From Rugosibacter sp. (GTDB lineage: Bacteria > Pseudomonadota > Gammaproteobacteria > Burkholderiales > Rhodocyclaceae): DNA of 52,438 nucleotides. The stretch lies in assembly GCA_030645365.1 (NCBI GenBank), contig JAUSMB010000024.1, positions 1-52,438 of the forward strand, in the 5' to 3' direction. The notes below the pieces were generated by a model that did not search any database, was not told the DNA's origin, and saw nothing but the letters and a program-made list of their open reading frames with translations. Each line of letters starts with the position of its first letter. The first letter of the stretch is position 1. Both the position numbers and the translations under genes were made by a program. This document shows positions 42,936 through 51,084 of the stretch, in pieces.

Positions 42936-42979
42936 TTCTTGTGTACGGAATACGCTCTATTGCATGGCAAGAAGTGTAC
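42936..42979. promoter_or_regulatory. Possible upstream activator sites
   Basis: Two GTGTAC boxes (42941-42946 and 42974-42979, 33 bp apart, about three helical turns) are flanked by inverted TTCTTG/CAAGAA. They lie about 110-150 bp upstream of the predicted operon start, the usual range for XylR-class activator binding. This is tentative. Confidence 0.35.
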
Positions 42980-43038
42980 AATTTTGTTTCTCTTGGAATT
43001 AATGTTACATAAATGAACCCTCATAGGGCGGATGCAAT

Positions 43039-44673
43039 ATGAACATATTTAATGCCAGTAACCTGGCTCCTTATTTTCAGCCAGGGACTCAGGGTGGGCA
43101 GATGCGTCTTGACGGGCAGCGCATGATTCTTTTTTACGCCTCTGCTTTTACCGAATTTCGACGTGGCTTGATTGACTTGTGTGGTTCAAAAGCAACGCGC
43201 TCGCTAATTATGCGCGTGGCTTATGCCGAGGGTGTCAAAGGTGCTGACCTGTTATGCAAGCTACACAAAGCGGACGAGAGCGATATCTACAACTATCGGT
43301 TAAGTGCGTTGATCCATGAGCTGGCAGGTTATGCGTTGCTTGATTTCAAGCAAATGAAGATTGATATTCAGCGGGGAATTTTTGAGGTCGATTTAGCATT
43401 GAAGGATTCCGTAGAGGCTGAATCACACCTTGCTGCTTATGGATCAAGTTCTGAAAGTGTTTGCTGGTTGCTGATGGGCTATTTGAGCGGCTATAGCAGC
43501 GCCTTTATGGGGCGTATGGTGGTGTTTCGTGAGCTCCAATGTAGCGCATCAGGCCACGCGACTTGCCGTATGGTGGGGCGTCTGGCAGATCAGTGGAATG
43601 AGGCCGAGCGTCAGCATGCGATGGCGACGGGCCCGCTCATCAGCCAGTTGAGTTTAGGCCAGGCGGAGGAGCCACTGGCTGCCGGTGCGAACGAAATTGT
43701 CGGGGTGTCTTCCGCGTTTCACTCGGTGCTGTATCTGGTCGACAAAGTCGCCTCCACGCGGTCAACGGTGTTGCTGTATGGCGAGACGGGAGTGGGAAAA
43801 GAAGTTATTGGCAGGCTGGTGCATCGGCGCAGCGATCGGTCGGAAAAGCCTTTTGTGGCAGTGAATTGTGCGGCCATTCCTGCCTCGTTGATTGAGTCAG
43901 AGCTGTTCGGTGTGGAGCGAGGGGCATATTCGGGGGCGACACATTCACGGCCAGGCCGGTTTGAGCGCGCTGAAGGGGGTACCTTGTTTCTGGACGAAAT
44001 TGGCACGCTCGATTTTGCATCCCAAGGCAAACTGCTGCGTGCGCTGCAAGAAGGTGAGCTAGAGCGTATAGGGGATCAGCGTACACGCAAAGTAAATGTG
44101 CGTGTGATTGCTGCAACGAATGCCGATTTGCGTAATGAAGTGCGCGAAGGCAGGTTTCGTGAGGATTTGTTTTTTCGCTTGACCACGTTCCCTATTCGTG
44201 TGCCACCGCTGCGCGAGCGGCGAGCGGATGTACCTTTGCTGGTAGATTTCTTTTTCAAGCGGTTTTGCAAAACGCACGATAAAAAACCCTCAGGCTTTAC
44301 GCAAGATGCCGTAGCGATTTTGATGGCGCATCCCTATCCAGGCAATGTACGTCAGCTCGAACACATGGTAGAGCGCGCGGTAATTTTGGCCGACCAGGAT
44401 CGTCCGATTGATAGCTTTCATCTTTACGCATTTGAAGATGAGCGGCAGGCTAAACCCGTAGTGAATAGCGTAAGCGATGTCACTAATTTGGATTCGATCT
44501 TGCGCGGTGCTCGAGAAAAAGGCCTCGGCCTGCAAGCGCTCGAAAACGAAGCTTTGCGCATTGCCGTGAGCGATGCTCAAGGCAATATCTCACAAGCTGC
44601 ACGTTCGCTAGGGCTAACCCGCCGCCAGCTGGCTTACAAATTGCAGCAAGCCAGCTTGGCAGATGGAGCCTAA
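43039..44673 (+). CDS. XylR/DmpR-type sigma-54 activator
   Basis: 544 aa. The N-terminal XylR_N effector domain (GGQMRLDGQRMILFYASAFT) is followed by a V4R domain (about residues 140-190) ending with the conserved Cys cluster CSASGHATCRMVG. The AAA+ domain has Walker A GETGVGKE (248-255), the sigma-54 contact loop GVERGAYSGATHSRPGRFER (GAFTGA variant) and Walker B GTLFLDEIG. The Fis-type helix-turn-helix is ISQAARSLGLTRRQLAYKL. These regulators bind aromatic effectors directly. It is divergent from the Rieske operon, whose -24/-12 promoter it should activate. Confidence 0.95.
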   Translation: MNIFNASNLAPYFQPGTQGGQMRLDGQRMILFYASAFTEFRRGLIDLCGSKATRSLIMRVAYAEGVKGADLLCKLHKADESDIYNYRLSALIHELAGYALLDFKQMKIDIQRGIFEVDLALKDSVEAESHLAAYGSSSESVCWLLMGYLSGYSSAFMGRMVVFRELQCSASGHATCRMVGRLADQWNEAERQHAMATGPLISQLSLGQAEEPLAAGANEIVGVSSAFHSVLYLVDKVASTRSTVLLYGETGVGKEVIGRLVHRRSDRSEKPFVAVNCAAIPASLIESELFGVERGAYSGATHSRPGRFERAEGGTLFLDEIGTLDFASQGKLLRALQEGELERIGDQRTRKVNVRVIAATNADLRNEVREGRFREDLFFRLTTFPIRVPPLRERRADVPLLVDFFFKRFCKTHDKKPSGFTQDAVAILMAHPYPGNVRQLEHMVERAVILADQDRPIDSFHLYAFEDERQAKPVVNSVSDVTNLDSILRGAREKGLGLQALENEALRIAVSDAQGNISQAARSLGLTRRQLAYKLQQASLADGA

Positions 44674-44682
44674 AGGAGGGTG

Positions 44683-45534
44683 TTACCAGGCAGTCCAGCC
44701 GCCATCATGTGCAATGACTTGCCCGGTCACAAAGCTGGATGCATCGCTAGCCAGGTAAATCAGCAGGCCAGCGAGCTCTTCCGGGTCGCCGGTGCGACCC
44801 AACGGGGTCGCCTCGTTCAGTGCGGCGACAAACGCGTGCAGTGCTTGTTCTGAAGGTGGCGCTGCTTCGCGTCCTAGCTGTGTGCCGAGATGCCATCCGG
44901 GTGCGATGGCATTGAATCGAATGCCATCGTTGCCATATTCTGCTGCGGCTTGCCGGGTGAAACCAATCACGGCAGCTTTAGACGAAGAATAATTAACCGC
45001 AACTGCGGGTGTTTTGGGCGACACGCCACCAAGACCTGCGATGGAAGCAATGCTAATGATCACCCCCTTTTTACGTGGCAACATGAAGGGGAGTGCTGCA
45101 CGTGTGCATAAAAATACGCCACGCGTGTTCACGCTATGCAAACGATCCCAGTCCGCAACCGGCATTTCGTGCAGACGCACGGGTGGCGTGGCAATACCGG
45201 CGTTGTTGACCAAAATATCCAGCGGGCCATAGTGTTTGTTAATGTCCGCCATGAGTCTGGCAACCGAGCCCTCATCTGACACATCCACCTGCAAAGCCAG
45301 TGCATCGCCGCCAGCAGCAGTGATTTTTTGCGCGGTTTCCTGCGCGATATTGAGATCAATATCTGCACACACTACTTTTGCTTTGGCAGTTGCCAGCGCA
45401 CGCGCAAACACGCGACCCAAACCTACGCCTGCGCCAGTCACTAAGGCAACGCGGTGATCAAGGCTGAAGAGGTTTAAAGAAAATTCGGGGTGCTGAGGTT
45501 CTTGATTTCTTTCTTTATTTATTTCGTTATTCAT
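44683..45534 (-). CDS. Short-chain dehydrogenase/reductase with N-terminal extension
   Basis: 283 aa. A polar extension of about 25 residues (MNNEINKERNQEPQHPEFSL) precedes the SDR core. Motifs are ALVTGAGVGLGRVFARAL, Asp in VVCADIDL (NAD preference), NNAG, catalytic Ser in ISIASIAG and YSSSK, with the C-terminal TGQVIAHDGGWTAW. It converges with the activator gene and is transcribed separately from the main operon, but its position suggests the same pathway. Substrate unknown. Confidence 0.88.
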   Translation of the reverse strand: MNNEINKERNQEPQHPEFSLNLFSLDHRVALVTGAGVGLGRVFARALATAKAKVVCADIDLNIAQETAQKITAAGGDALALQVDVSDEGSVARLMADINKHYGPLDILVNNAGIATPPVRLHEMPVADWDRLHSVNTRGVFLCTRAALPFMLPRKKGVIISIASIAGLGGVSPKTPAVAVNYSSSKAAVIGFTRQAAAEYGNDGIRFNAIAPGWHLGTQLGREAAPPSEQALHAFVAALNEATPLGRTGDPEELAGLLIYLASDASSFVTGQVIAHDGGWTAW

Positions 45535-45582
45535 TTTGCTTCCTCCGGGTTTTTATTATGTACAGTTTATTGGGTGTGATTT

Positions 45583-46209
45583 TTATTTTGTTTCAGCCCA
45601 AGCCAGCAGAGATTGCCATTGTTCGCGGTCTTTTTCGCTGCGTGCGGGGGAAAGGTCGAAAATGCTCATGCCATGGGCCGCTGCCTGCACGTAGTTTTGT
45701 GTGTCGCGCAGATGAGCGATAACAGGCAGGCCGGTGTTGGCGAGAAAGCGTTCCAGCTCGCCCGCAGCACGGGTGCGCGGGTCAACGCGCATGGCCACAA
45801 TGGCGACAAAGGTGTCGTGTTGGCGCAGGCTTTTTTCTTCGGCCAGTTGCTGTAGAAAGTCGCGCGTGGCGAGAATATCGAAAATGGATGCCTGTAGCGG
45901 AACAATCACGCGGTTGGCCTGTTTTAATAGCTGCGTCAGTTTTTTGCCATGCAGCCCGGCCGGAGTATCCAGCACCACGTGCGTCGTGTCTTTGGGTGGC
46001 TTGGCGGGGCGATCATCGGCCATGTCCCAGCTCGCAATGGATGGCAAAGCGGGCGAGCGCAATTTGAGCCATGCGCGCGATGACTGTTGCCGGTCGATAT
46101 CTCCCAGCATGACGCGGTGGCCTGCGCGAGCAAAGTAGCCTGCCAGATTGGTTGCCAGCGTGCTTTTACCCACGCCGCCTTTAGGATTCGCAATCAAAAA
46201 AGTTTGCAT
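45583..46209 (-). CDS. ParA/MinD-family ATPase (orphan)
   Basis: 208 aa. The deviant Walker A is NPKGGVGKST (8-17), followed by LGDIDRQQSSRAW (switch I) and THVVLDTPAGLHG (Walker B). Short ParA proteins of this kind position plasmids, chromosomes or protein cargo by cycling on DNA. No parB or obvious cargo gene is adjacent. Neighbours are an SDR and quinone oxidoreductase. A second Lys-type signature for membrane targeting is absent. Confidence 0.9.
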   Translation of the reverse strand: MQTFLIANPKGGVGKSTLATNLAGYFARAGHRVMLGDIDRQQSSRAWLKLRSPALPSIASWDMADDRPAKPPKDTTHVVLDTPAGLHGKKLTQLLKQANRVIVPLQASIFDILATRDFLQQLAEEKSLRQHDTFVAIVAMRVDPRTRAAGELERFLANTGLPVIAHLRDTQNYVQAAAHGMSIFDLSPARSEKDREQWQSLLAWAETK

Positions 46210-46215
46210 GGTTTT

Positions 46216-47202
46216 TTAGGGTAGCAAAATGGTTGATCCGGTGGTTTTTCTGGCGGTTAAATCAGCGTGAGCGAGTGCCGCATCTTTGAGTGCATACGTC
46301 TGATTGATTTCGATTCTAACCTGACCCGACATGACAACGGCAAACAGTTCATCAGCCATGGCGAGTAAATCACTGCGTTTGGCAGTGTAGGTGTACAGCG
46401 TCGGCCGGGTGACAAACAGTGACCCACGCCGAGCCAGCTCACGCAGTTCCAGCGCAGGTGGCGGGCCGGATGCATTGCCAAAGCTGACCATGAGCCCCAT
46501 GTGCCGCAGGCAGTCCAGCGAGTCCATGAAAGTGTTTTTGCCGACCGAGTCATACACGACCGGCACACCCTCGCCGCCGGTGATTTCTTTCACGCGGACG
46601 ACGAAATTCTCCTGTGTGGTCACGATGACATGGTCGCACCCCTGGGCGCGGGCGATGGCAGCTTTTTCCGGCGTACTTACCGTACCAATGACGGTGGCGC
46701 CCAGGGCTTTGGCCCATTGGCAGGCGATCAAGCCCACGCCACCTGCCGCAGCATGAAAGAGGATGGTTTCGCCGGGTATCACGCGGTGAACTTGACGCAG
46801 TAAGTATTGCGCAGTCAAACCACGCAGCATCATGGCCGCCGCTGTTCGAAAATCTATGGCGTCGGGTAGCTTGACCAGTCGATCAACCGGTATATCTCGT
46901 ACCTCAGAATAGGCGCCCACTGGATGCAGCGGTCCGCCGGTATAAGCCACTCGGTCACCGGGTTTGAATTCGCCGATGTCGGCACCCACCGCTTCGATAA
47001 TCCCCGCCGCCTCTTCACCTACGCCAGCCGGCAGCTCGACCGGATAAAGCCCGGAGCGGTAATAGGTGTCAATGAAATTGACGCCGATGGCATGATGTTT
47101 TACGCGGGCGTGGCCGTTTTGTGGCGTATCACCATCGCCGACTTTTTCCCAGCGCATGACTTCGGGGCCGCCGGTTTGATAAAAGCGAATCGCATGTGCC
47201 AC
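46216..47202 (-). CDS. Quinone oxidoreductase (zeta-crystallin-like)
   Basis: 328 aa zinc-free medium-chain dehydrogenase/reductase. Family blocks are GVNFIDTYYRSGLYPVELPA, VGEEAAGIIEAVG, GDRVAYTGG, TAQYLLRQ and the NADPH loop HAAAGGVGLIACQWAKALGA. It reduces quinones by one-electron transfer. The N-terminal loop (EKVGDGDTPQNGHARV) is unusual for the family because it is made by an interspersed repeat copy. Lies 6 bp from parA, probably cotranscribed. Confidence 0.92.
   Translation of the reverse strand: MAHAIRFYQTGGPEVMRWEKVGDGDTPQNGHARVKHHAIGVNFIDTYYRSGLYPVELPAGVGEEAAGIIEAVGADIGEFKPGDRVAYTGGPLHPVGAYSEVRDIPVDRLVKLPDAIDFRTAAAMMLRGLTAQYLLRQVHRVIPGETILFHAAAGGVGLIACQWAKALGATVIGTVSTPEKAAIARAQGCDHVIVTTQENFVVRVKEITGGEGVPVVYDSVGKNTFMDSLDCLRHMGLMVSFGNASGPPPALELRELARRGSLFVTRPTLYTYTAKRSDLLAMADELFAVVMSGQVRIEINQTYALKDAALAHADLTARKTTGSTILLP
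47123..47147 (-). repeat. Interspersed repeat copy 11 (inside quinone oxidoreductase gene)
   Basis: GGCGTATCACCATCGCCGAC then TTTTT. On the coding strand it is read as EKVGDGDTP in an N-terminal loop. Confidence 0.75.
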
Positions 47203-47207
47203 GTCGC

Positions 47208-49493
47208 TTAATCCTTTAACGCGTTGGCATCCACTACCGCTAGCGCGGTCATGTTAACCAGGCGCCGCACGGTCGCTGTCGGAGTCAGGATATGCACCGG
47301 CTTGGCTGCGCCCAGTAAGATTGGCCCCACCGTGATGCCGTCGCCATTGATGGCTTTGATCAGATTAAACGCAATGTTGGCGGCGTCCAGATTCGGCATG
47401 ATCAATAAATTGGCTTCGCCTTTGAGGCGGCAATCCGGGAAGGCCCGTTCACGAATCGCTTGCGATAATGCCGCATCACCATGCATTTCGCCATCCACTT
47501 CCAGGCCCGGTGCGCGCGCCTCGATAAGTTGCCGTGCCCGTGCCATTTTCTGTGCCGCTGCCGAGCGCACACTGCCAAAATTGGAATGCGACAGCAGGGC
47601 AACTTTAGGCGAGAGGCCAAAGCGGCGCACCTCCTCGGCGGCCATCAGCGTGAGATCAGCCAGCAGCTCGGCCGAGGGGTCTTGATTGACATAGGTATCG
47701 CAAATAAACAGCGTGTGTTTTGGCAACAGCAACAAATTCATGGCGGCAAAACTGTGGACATTCGGCTTTAACCCGATGACATCGGCCACATGCAGCAAAT
47801 GCTGTCCGTGCCCGCCAATGACGCCACACAGCATGGCATCCACATCGCCTTCGGCGAGCAGCATGGCGCCAATCAAGGTGGTATTCGAGCGCATTGCCTG
47901 TTTTGCGACTTCCGGCGTGACGCCATGGCGGCCTAGCCGCTGATGGTAGGCCTGCCATAATTTTTTATAGCGCGGATCCGCCTCCGGGTTCACCACTTCG
48001 AAGTCTCGTCCCGCCACAATATGCAGCCCGGCTTTCTCGATGCGCGCGGTAATCACGCTGGGGCGGCCGATGACCACGGGCTGTGCCAAGCCCTCGTCAA
48101 TGACCACTTGCACCGCACGCAAGACACGCTCATCTTCCCCTTCGCAATACAGCACACGGCGCGGTGCCTTTTTGGCCGCATCGAACACCGGCTTCATGAT
48201 GAAGCCCGACTGATAAACGAAATTATTCAGCCGTTCGCGGTAGGCCTCCATATCGGCAATCGGCCGCGTCGCAACGCCAGAATCCATCGCGGCTTGCGCC
48301 ACGGCCGGTGCAATTTTGACAATCAGCCGTGGATCGAACGGACGTGGAATCAGATACTCGCGGCCAAATGAAAGACTTTCGCCACCATAGGCCATCGCCA
48401 CGACGTCCGACGCCTCGGCTTGCGCGAGCTCGGCTAATGCATGGACGGCGGCCAACTGCATGGCTTCGTTGATGGTGGTCGCGCCAACATCCAGCGCGCC
48501 GCGAAAAATAAACGGAAAGCACAGCACGTTGTTTACCTGGTTTGGATAATCCGAGCGGCCGGTGGAAATAATGGCGTCGTCGCGCACACGGCGCACTTCA
48601 TCCGGCGTGATCTCTGGCGTCGGATTGGCCAGCGCCATGATCAGTGGATTTTTTGCCATCTTTGCCACCATGTCCGGCTTTAACACGCCGCCAGCGGACA
48701 AGCCCAGAAATACATCCGCGCCGTCAATCACTTCGCCAAGTGTGCGCGCGCTGGTAGCCTTGGCGTAGCGCGCCTTGATCGGATCCATCAGCGCCACGCG
48801 TCCTTCATAGACCAGGCCTTCGAGGTCGGTTACCCAGATATTCTCGATGCGTATGCCGAGCGAAACCAGCAATTCAAGGCACGACAATGCGGCCGCGCCC
48901 GCGCCGGATGTCACCAGCTTGACTTCATCCAGGCGTTTGTCCAGCAGCTTGAGTCCATTGAGAATGGCGGCACTCACAACAATCGCTGTGCCATGTTGGT
49001 CGTCGTGAAATACCGGGATTTTCATGCGCTGCCGAAGTTTTTCTTCAATATAAAAACATTCCGGCGCCTTGATGTCTTCCGGATTGATGCCGCCGAAAGT
49101 GGGTTCCATGGCAGCGATGGCGTCGACCAGTTTGTCGGCATCCGGCTGGTCGAGCTCGATATCAAAGACATCAATGCCTGCAAACTTTTTGAACAACACC
49201 GCTTTGCCTTCCATCACTGGCTTGGCAGCCAGCGGCCCGATGTTGCCCAAGCCCAGAACAGCTGTGCCATTGGTCACGACCCCCACCAGATTGGCGCGCG
49301 AGGTGAGGCGGTTAACCTGGCTTGGATCAGCCACAATGGCGTTGCATGCCGCCGCAACACCAGGGGAATAGGCCAGACCCAGATCACGCTGGTTGGTGAG
49401 TCCCTTTGTTGGCACCACGGCAATCTTTCCGGCAGTGGGAAACGCGTGGTATTCAAGCGCGGCGGCGGCGAGATTTTCTTGTTCGGTAGACAT
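47208..49493 (-). CDS. maeB: NADP-dependent malic enzyme with phosphotransacetylase-like domain
   Basis: 761 aa. The N-terminal malic-enzyme half has [47 protein letters not shown] and the NADP loop [16 protein letters not shown]. The C-terminal half (from about 430) resembles phosphate acetyltransferase ([41 protein letters not shown]) and is regulatory in characterised MaeB, which binds acetyl-CoA. The enzyme converts malate to pyruvate and CO2 with NADPH. Full family length. Lies 5 bp from the quinone oxidoreductase gene. Confidence 0.96.
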   Translation of the reverse strand: MSTEQENLAAAALEYHAFPTAGKIAVVPTKGLTNQRDLGLAYSPGVAAACNAIVADPSQVNRLTSRANLVGVVTNGTAVLGLGNIGPLAAKPVMEGKAVLFKKFAGIDVFDIELDQPDADKLVDAIAAMEPTFGGINPEDIKAPECFYIEEKLRQRMKIPVFHDDQHGTAIVVSAAILNGLKLLDKRLDEVKLVTSGAGAAALSCLELLVSLGIRIENIWVTDLEGLVYEGRVALMDPIKARYAKATSARTLGEVIDGADVFLGLSAGGVLKPDMVAKMAKNPLIMALANPTPEITPDEVRRVRDDAIISTGRSDYPNQVNNVLCFPFIFRGALDVGATTINEAMQLAAVHALAELAQAEASDVVAMAYGGESLSFGREYLIPRPFDPRLIVKIAPAVAQAAMDSGVATRPIADMEAYRERLNNFVYQSGFIMKPVFDAAKKAPRRVLYCEGEDERVLRAVQVVIDEGLAQPVVIGRPSVITARIEKAGLHIVAGRDFEVVNPEADPRYKKLWQAYHQRLGRHGVTPEVAKQAMRSNTTLIGAMLLAEGDVDAMLCGVIGGHGQHLLHVADVIGLKPNVHSFAAMNLLLLPKHTLFICDTYVNQDPSAELLADLTLMAAEEVRRFGLSPKVALLSHSNFGSVRSAAAQKMARARQLIEARAPGLEVDGEMHGDAALSQAIRERAFPDCRLKGEANLLIMPNLDAANIAFNLIKAINGDGITVGPILLGAAKPVHILTPTATVRRLVNMTALAVVDANALKD

Positions 49494-49648
49494 ATCGACT
49501 ATTAAGCAGTGACGGAAAGTTTTTCAATCATAAACCCGCACGATGCCGATTGATCGGTCGGTCATCGCGCCGAGTATGGCAAAATCAAAACATTCGCTAA
49601 GAGCAGGTAGGGCGTGTGAGGGGTTTTCTGGCCAAATGTTCAATTTCG

Positions 49649-50335
49649 ATGAGTTCTTTCGCTAAACCGCCGACTGATTTACTTGAAGCCACCGTCTCTA
49701 CGCTGGCGTATTACACCCAGGCTGCCGACGCTTTTCGCGCAGGCACGCAGGATCACGACGTAAGCCAGAATATCGCCGCGTTGCTGCGCCACATTGATGT
49801 TGCGCCGCCGTTTACCGTGCTGGATGTGGGGTGTGGCCCGGGGCGCGATCTCAAGACATTCACTGCGTTCGGTCATCGGGCGATCGGGCTGGATGGCTCG
49901 GCGGCGTTTGTTGCCATGGCCAAAGCGGATACCGGGTGTGAAGTCTGGCAGCAGAATTTTCTCGCGCTGGATTTGCCCTCCGCCTATTTTGATGGGGTAT
50001 TCGCCAACGCCTCGCTGTTTCATGTGCCCAGTCTGGCATTGCCGCAGGTGTTGCGGCAGTTGCATGCAAGCTTGAAACCCGGCGGCGTATTGTTCAGCTC
50101 CAACCCGCGCGGTGATAATCAGGAAGGCTGGCAGGGGGACCGTTATGGTGCTTATCACGATTTGGCAGCCTGGCGCCAGCAAATGACTCAAGCCGGTTTT
50201 ACGGAACTCGAGCACTACTATCGCCCCGAAGGTTTGCCACGTGATCAACAGCCGTGGCTAGCCACGGTGTGGCGTGCGGCGGCAAGTAACAAAAACAATC
50301 CTGGCAGGCCAGTTTCTTTAGGAGGCGACACATGA
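49649..50335 (+). CDS. Class I SAM-dependent methyltransferase
   Basis: 228 aa from ATG 49649; an in-frame GTG at 49616 would extend it by 11 residues. Motif I is VLDVGCGPGRDLKTF, followed by IGLDGSAAFVAMA, DGVFANASLFHVP and LKPGGVLFSSNPRG. The N-terminal TLAYYTQAADAFRAGTQDHD block resembles the BioC/tellurite-resistance-like small methyltransferases. The substrate is unknown. Its stop overlaps the start of the phytochelatin-synthase-family gene, so the two may act together. Confidence 0.87.
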   Translation: MSSFAKPPTDLLEATVSTLAYYTQAADAFRAGTQDHDVSQNIAALLRHIDVAPPFTVLDVGCGPGRDLKTFTAFGHRAIGLDGSAAFVAMAKADTGCEVWQQNFLALDLPSAYFDGVFANASLFHVPSLALPQVLRQLHASLKPGGVLFSSNPRGDNQEGWQGDRYGAYHDLAAWRQQMTQAGFTELEHYYRPEGLPRDQQPWLATVWRAAASNKNNPGRPVSLGGDT

Positions 50336-51084
50336 AAAAAACGATGATTCGCGGGGCGCTGATACTCAGCGTGGTATTGCTAAGCTGGTCGGGGTGGTCG
50401 GTTTGGAATACTGCCTTGCGTGCCCCCGCCTTCAATCGCCTGCCATTGCCGACGACATTGGTTGCAGCGGATTCTTCTCTCGGCCAGCAATTATTTGTCA
50501 GTAGCCAATACACCGCAGATTACGATGCACTCTTGGCACATTTTGTGGCGCAGGCGCGGCCGGCTTTTTGCGGCGTGGCCAGTTCTGTGGTGTTGCTGAA
50601 TGCATTAAAACCCACAGAAAATTCTGTCACCCAATCCACTTTTTTTGATGTGGCGGCGCGCCAGGTGCGTGGTGAGTTTGCTGTCACTTTTGGTGGCATG
50701 AGTCTGGTGCAATTGCGGGATCTGCTCAAAACGCATGGCGTGGATGCCACGCTGACCTATGCCTCGGATACGACGCTGGATGCCTTTCGTAAACAAGCAG
50801 AGGAGAATCTCAAAACTCCGGGCGATTTTATTCTGGTGAATTATCAGCGCGGCGCGCTGGGCCAGAAAGAATCCGGCCACATTTCGCCACTGGCTGCCTA
50901 CAACGCAGCCAGCGACCGATTTCTCATTCTGGATGTGGCAGCCTACAAATATCCACCGGTTTGGGTATCTGCTCAGGCGCTGTGGGCGGCGATGAATACC
51001 ATGGATAAATCCGCAGGGCACACGCGCGGGTTTGTGGTGGTTAAGCAGCTTCCAGCTTCGCGATTGCCAGTGCCAGCCACTTGA
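50332..51084 (+). CDS. Phytochelatin-synthase-family protein, exported
   Basis: 250 aa. An N-terminal signal or anchor (MIRGALILSVVLLSWSGWSV) precedes one papain-like domain. The catalytic triad can be placed: Cys80 in ARPAFCGVASSVVLLNAL, His183 in ESGHISPLAAY, and Asp201 in FLILDVAAYKYPPVWV. Bacterial single-domain members cleave glycine from glutathione and mostly do not polymerise it; the plant C-terminal domain is absent here. A periplasmic peptidase acting on glutathione or its conjugates is plausible. ATGA overlap with the methyltransferase; the 3' end overlaps uvrD tail-to-tail by 44 bp. Confidence 0.9.
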   Translation: MKKTMIRGALILSVVLLSWSGWSVWNTALRAPAFNRLPLPTTLVAADSSLGQQLFVSSQYTADYDALLAHFVAQARPAFCGVASSVVLLNALKPTENSVTQSTFFDVAARQVRGEFAVTFGGMSLVQLRDLLKTHGVDATLTYASDTTLDAFRKQAEENLKTPGDFILVNYQRGALGQKESGHISPLAAYNAASDRFLILDVAAYKYPPVWVSAQALWAAMNTMDKSAGHTRGFVVVKQLPASRLPVPAT

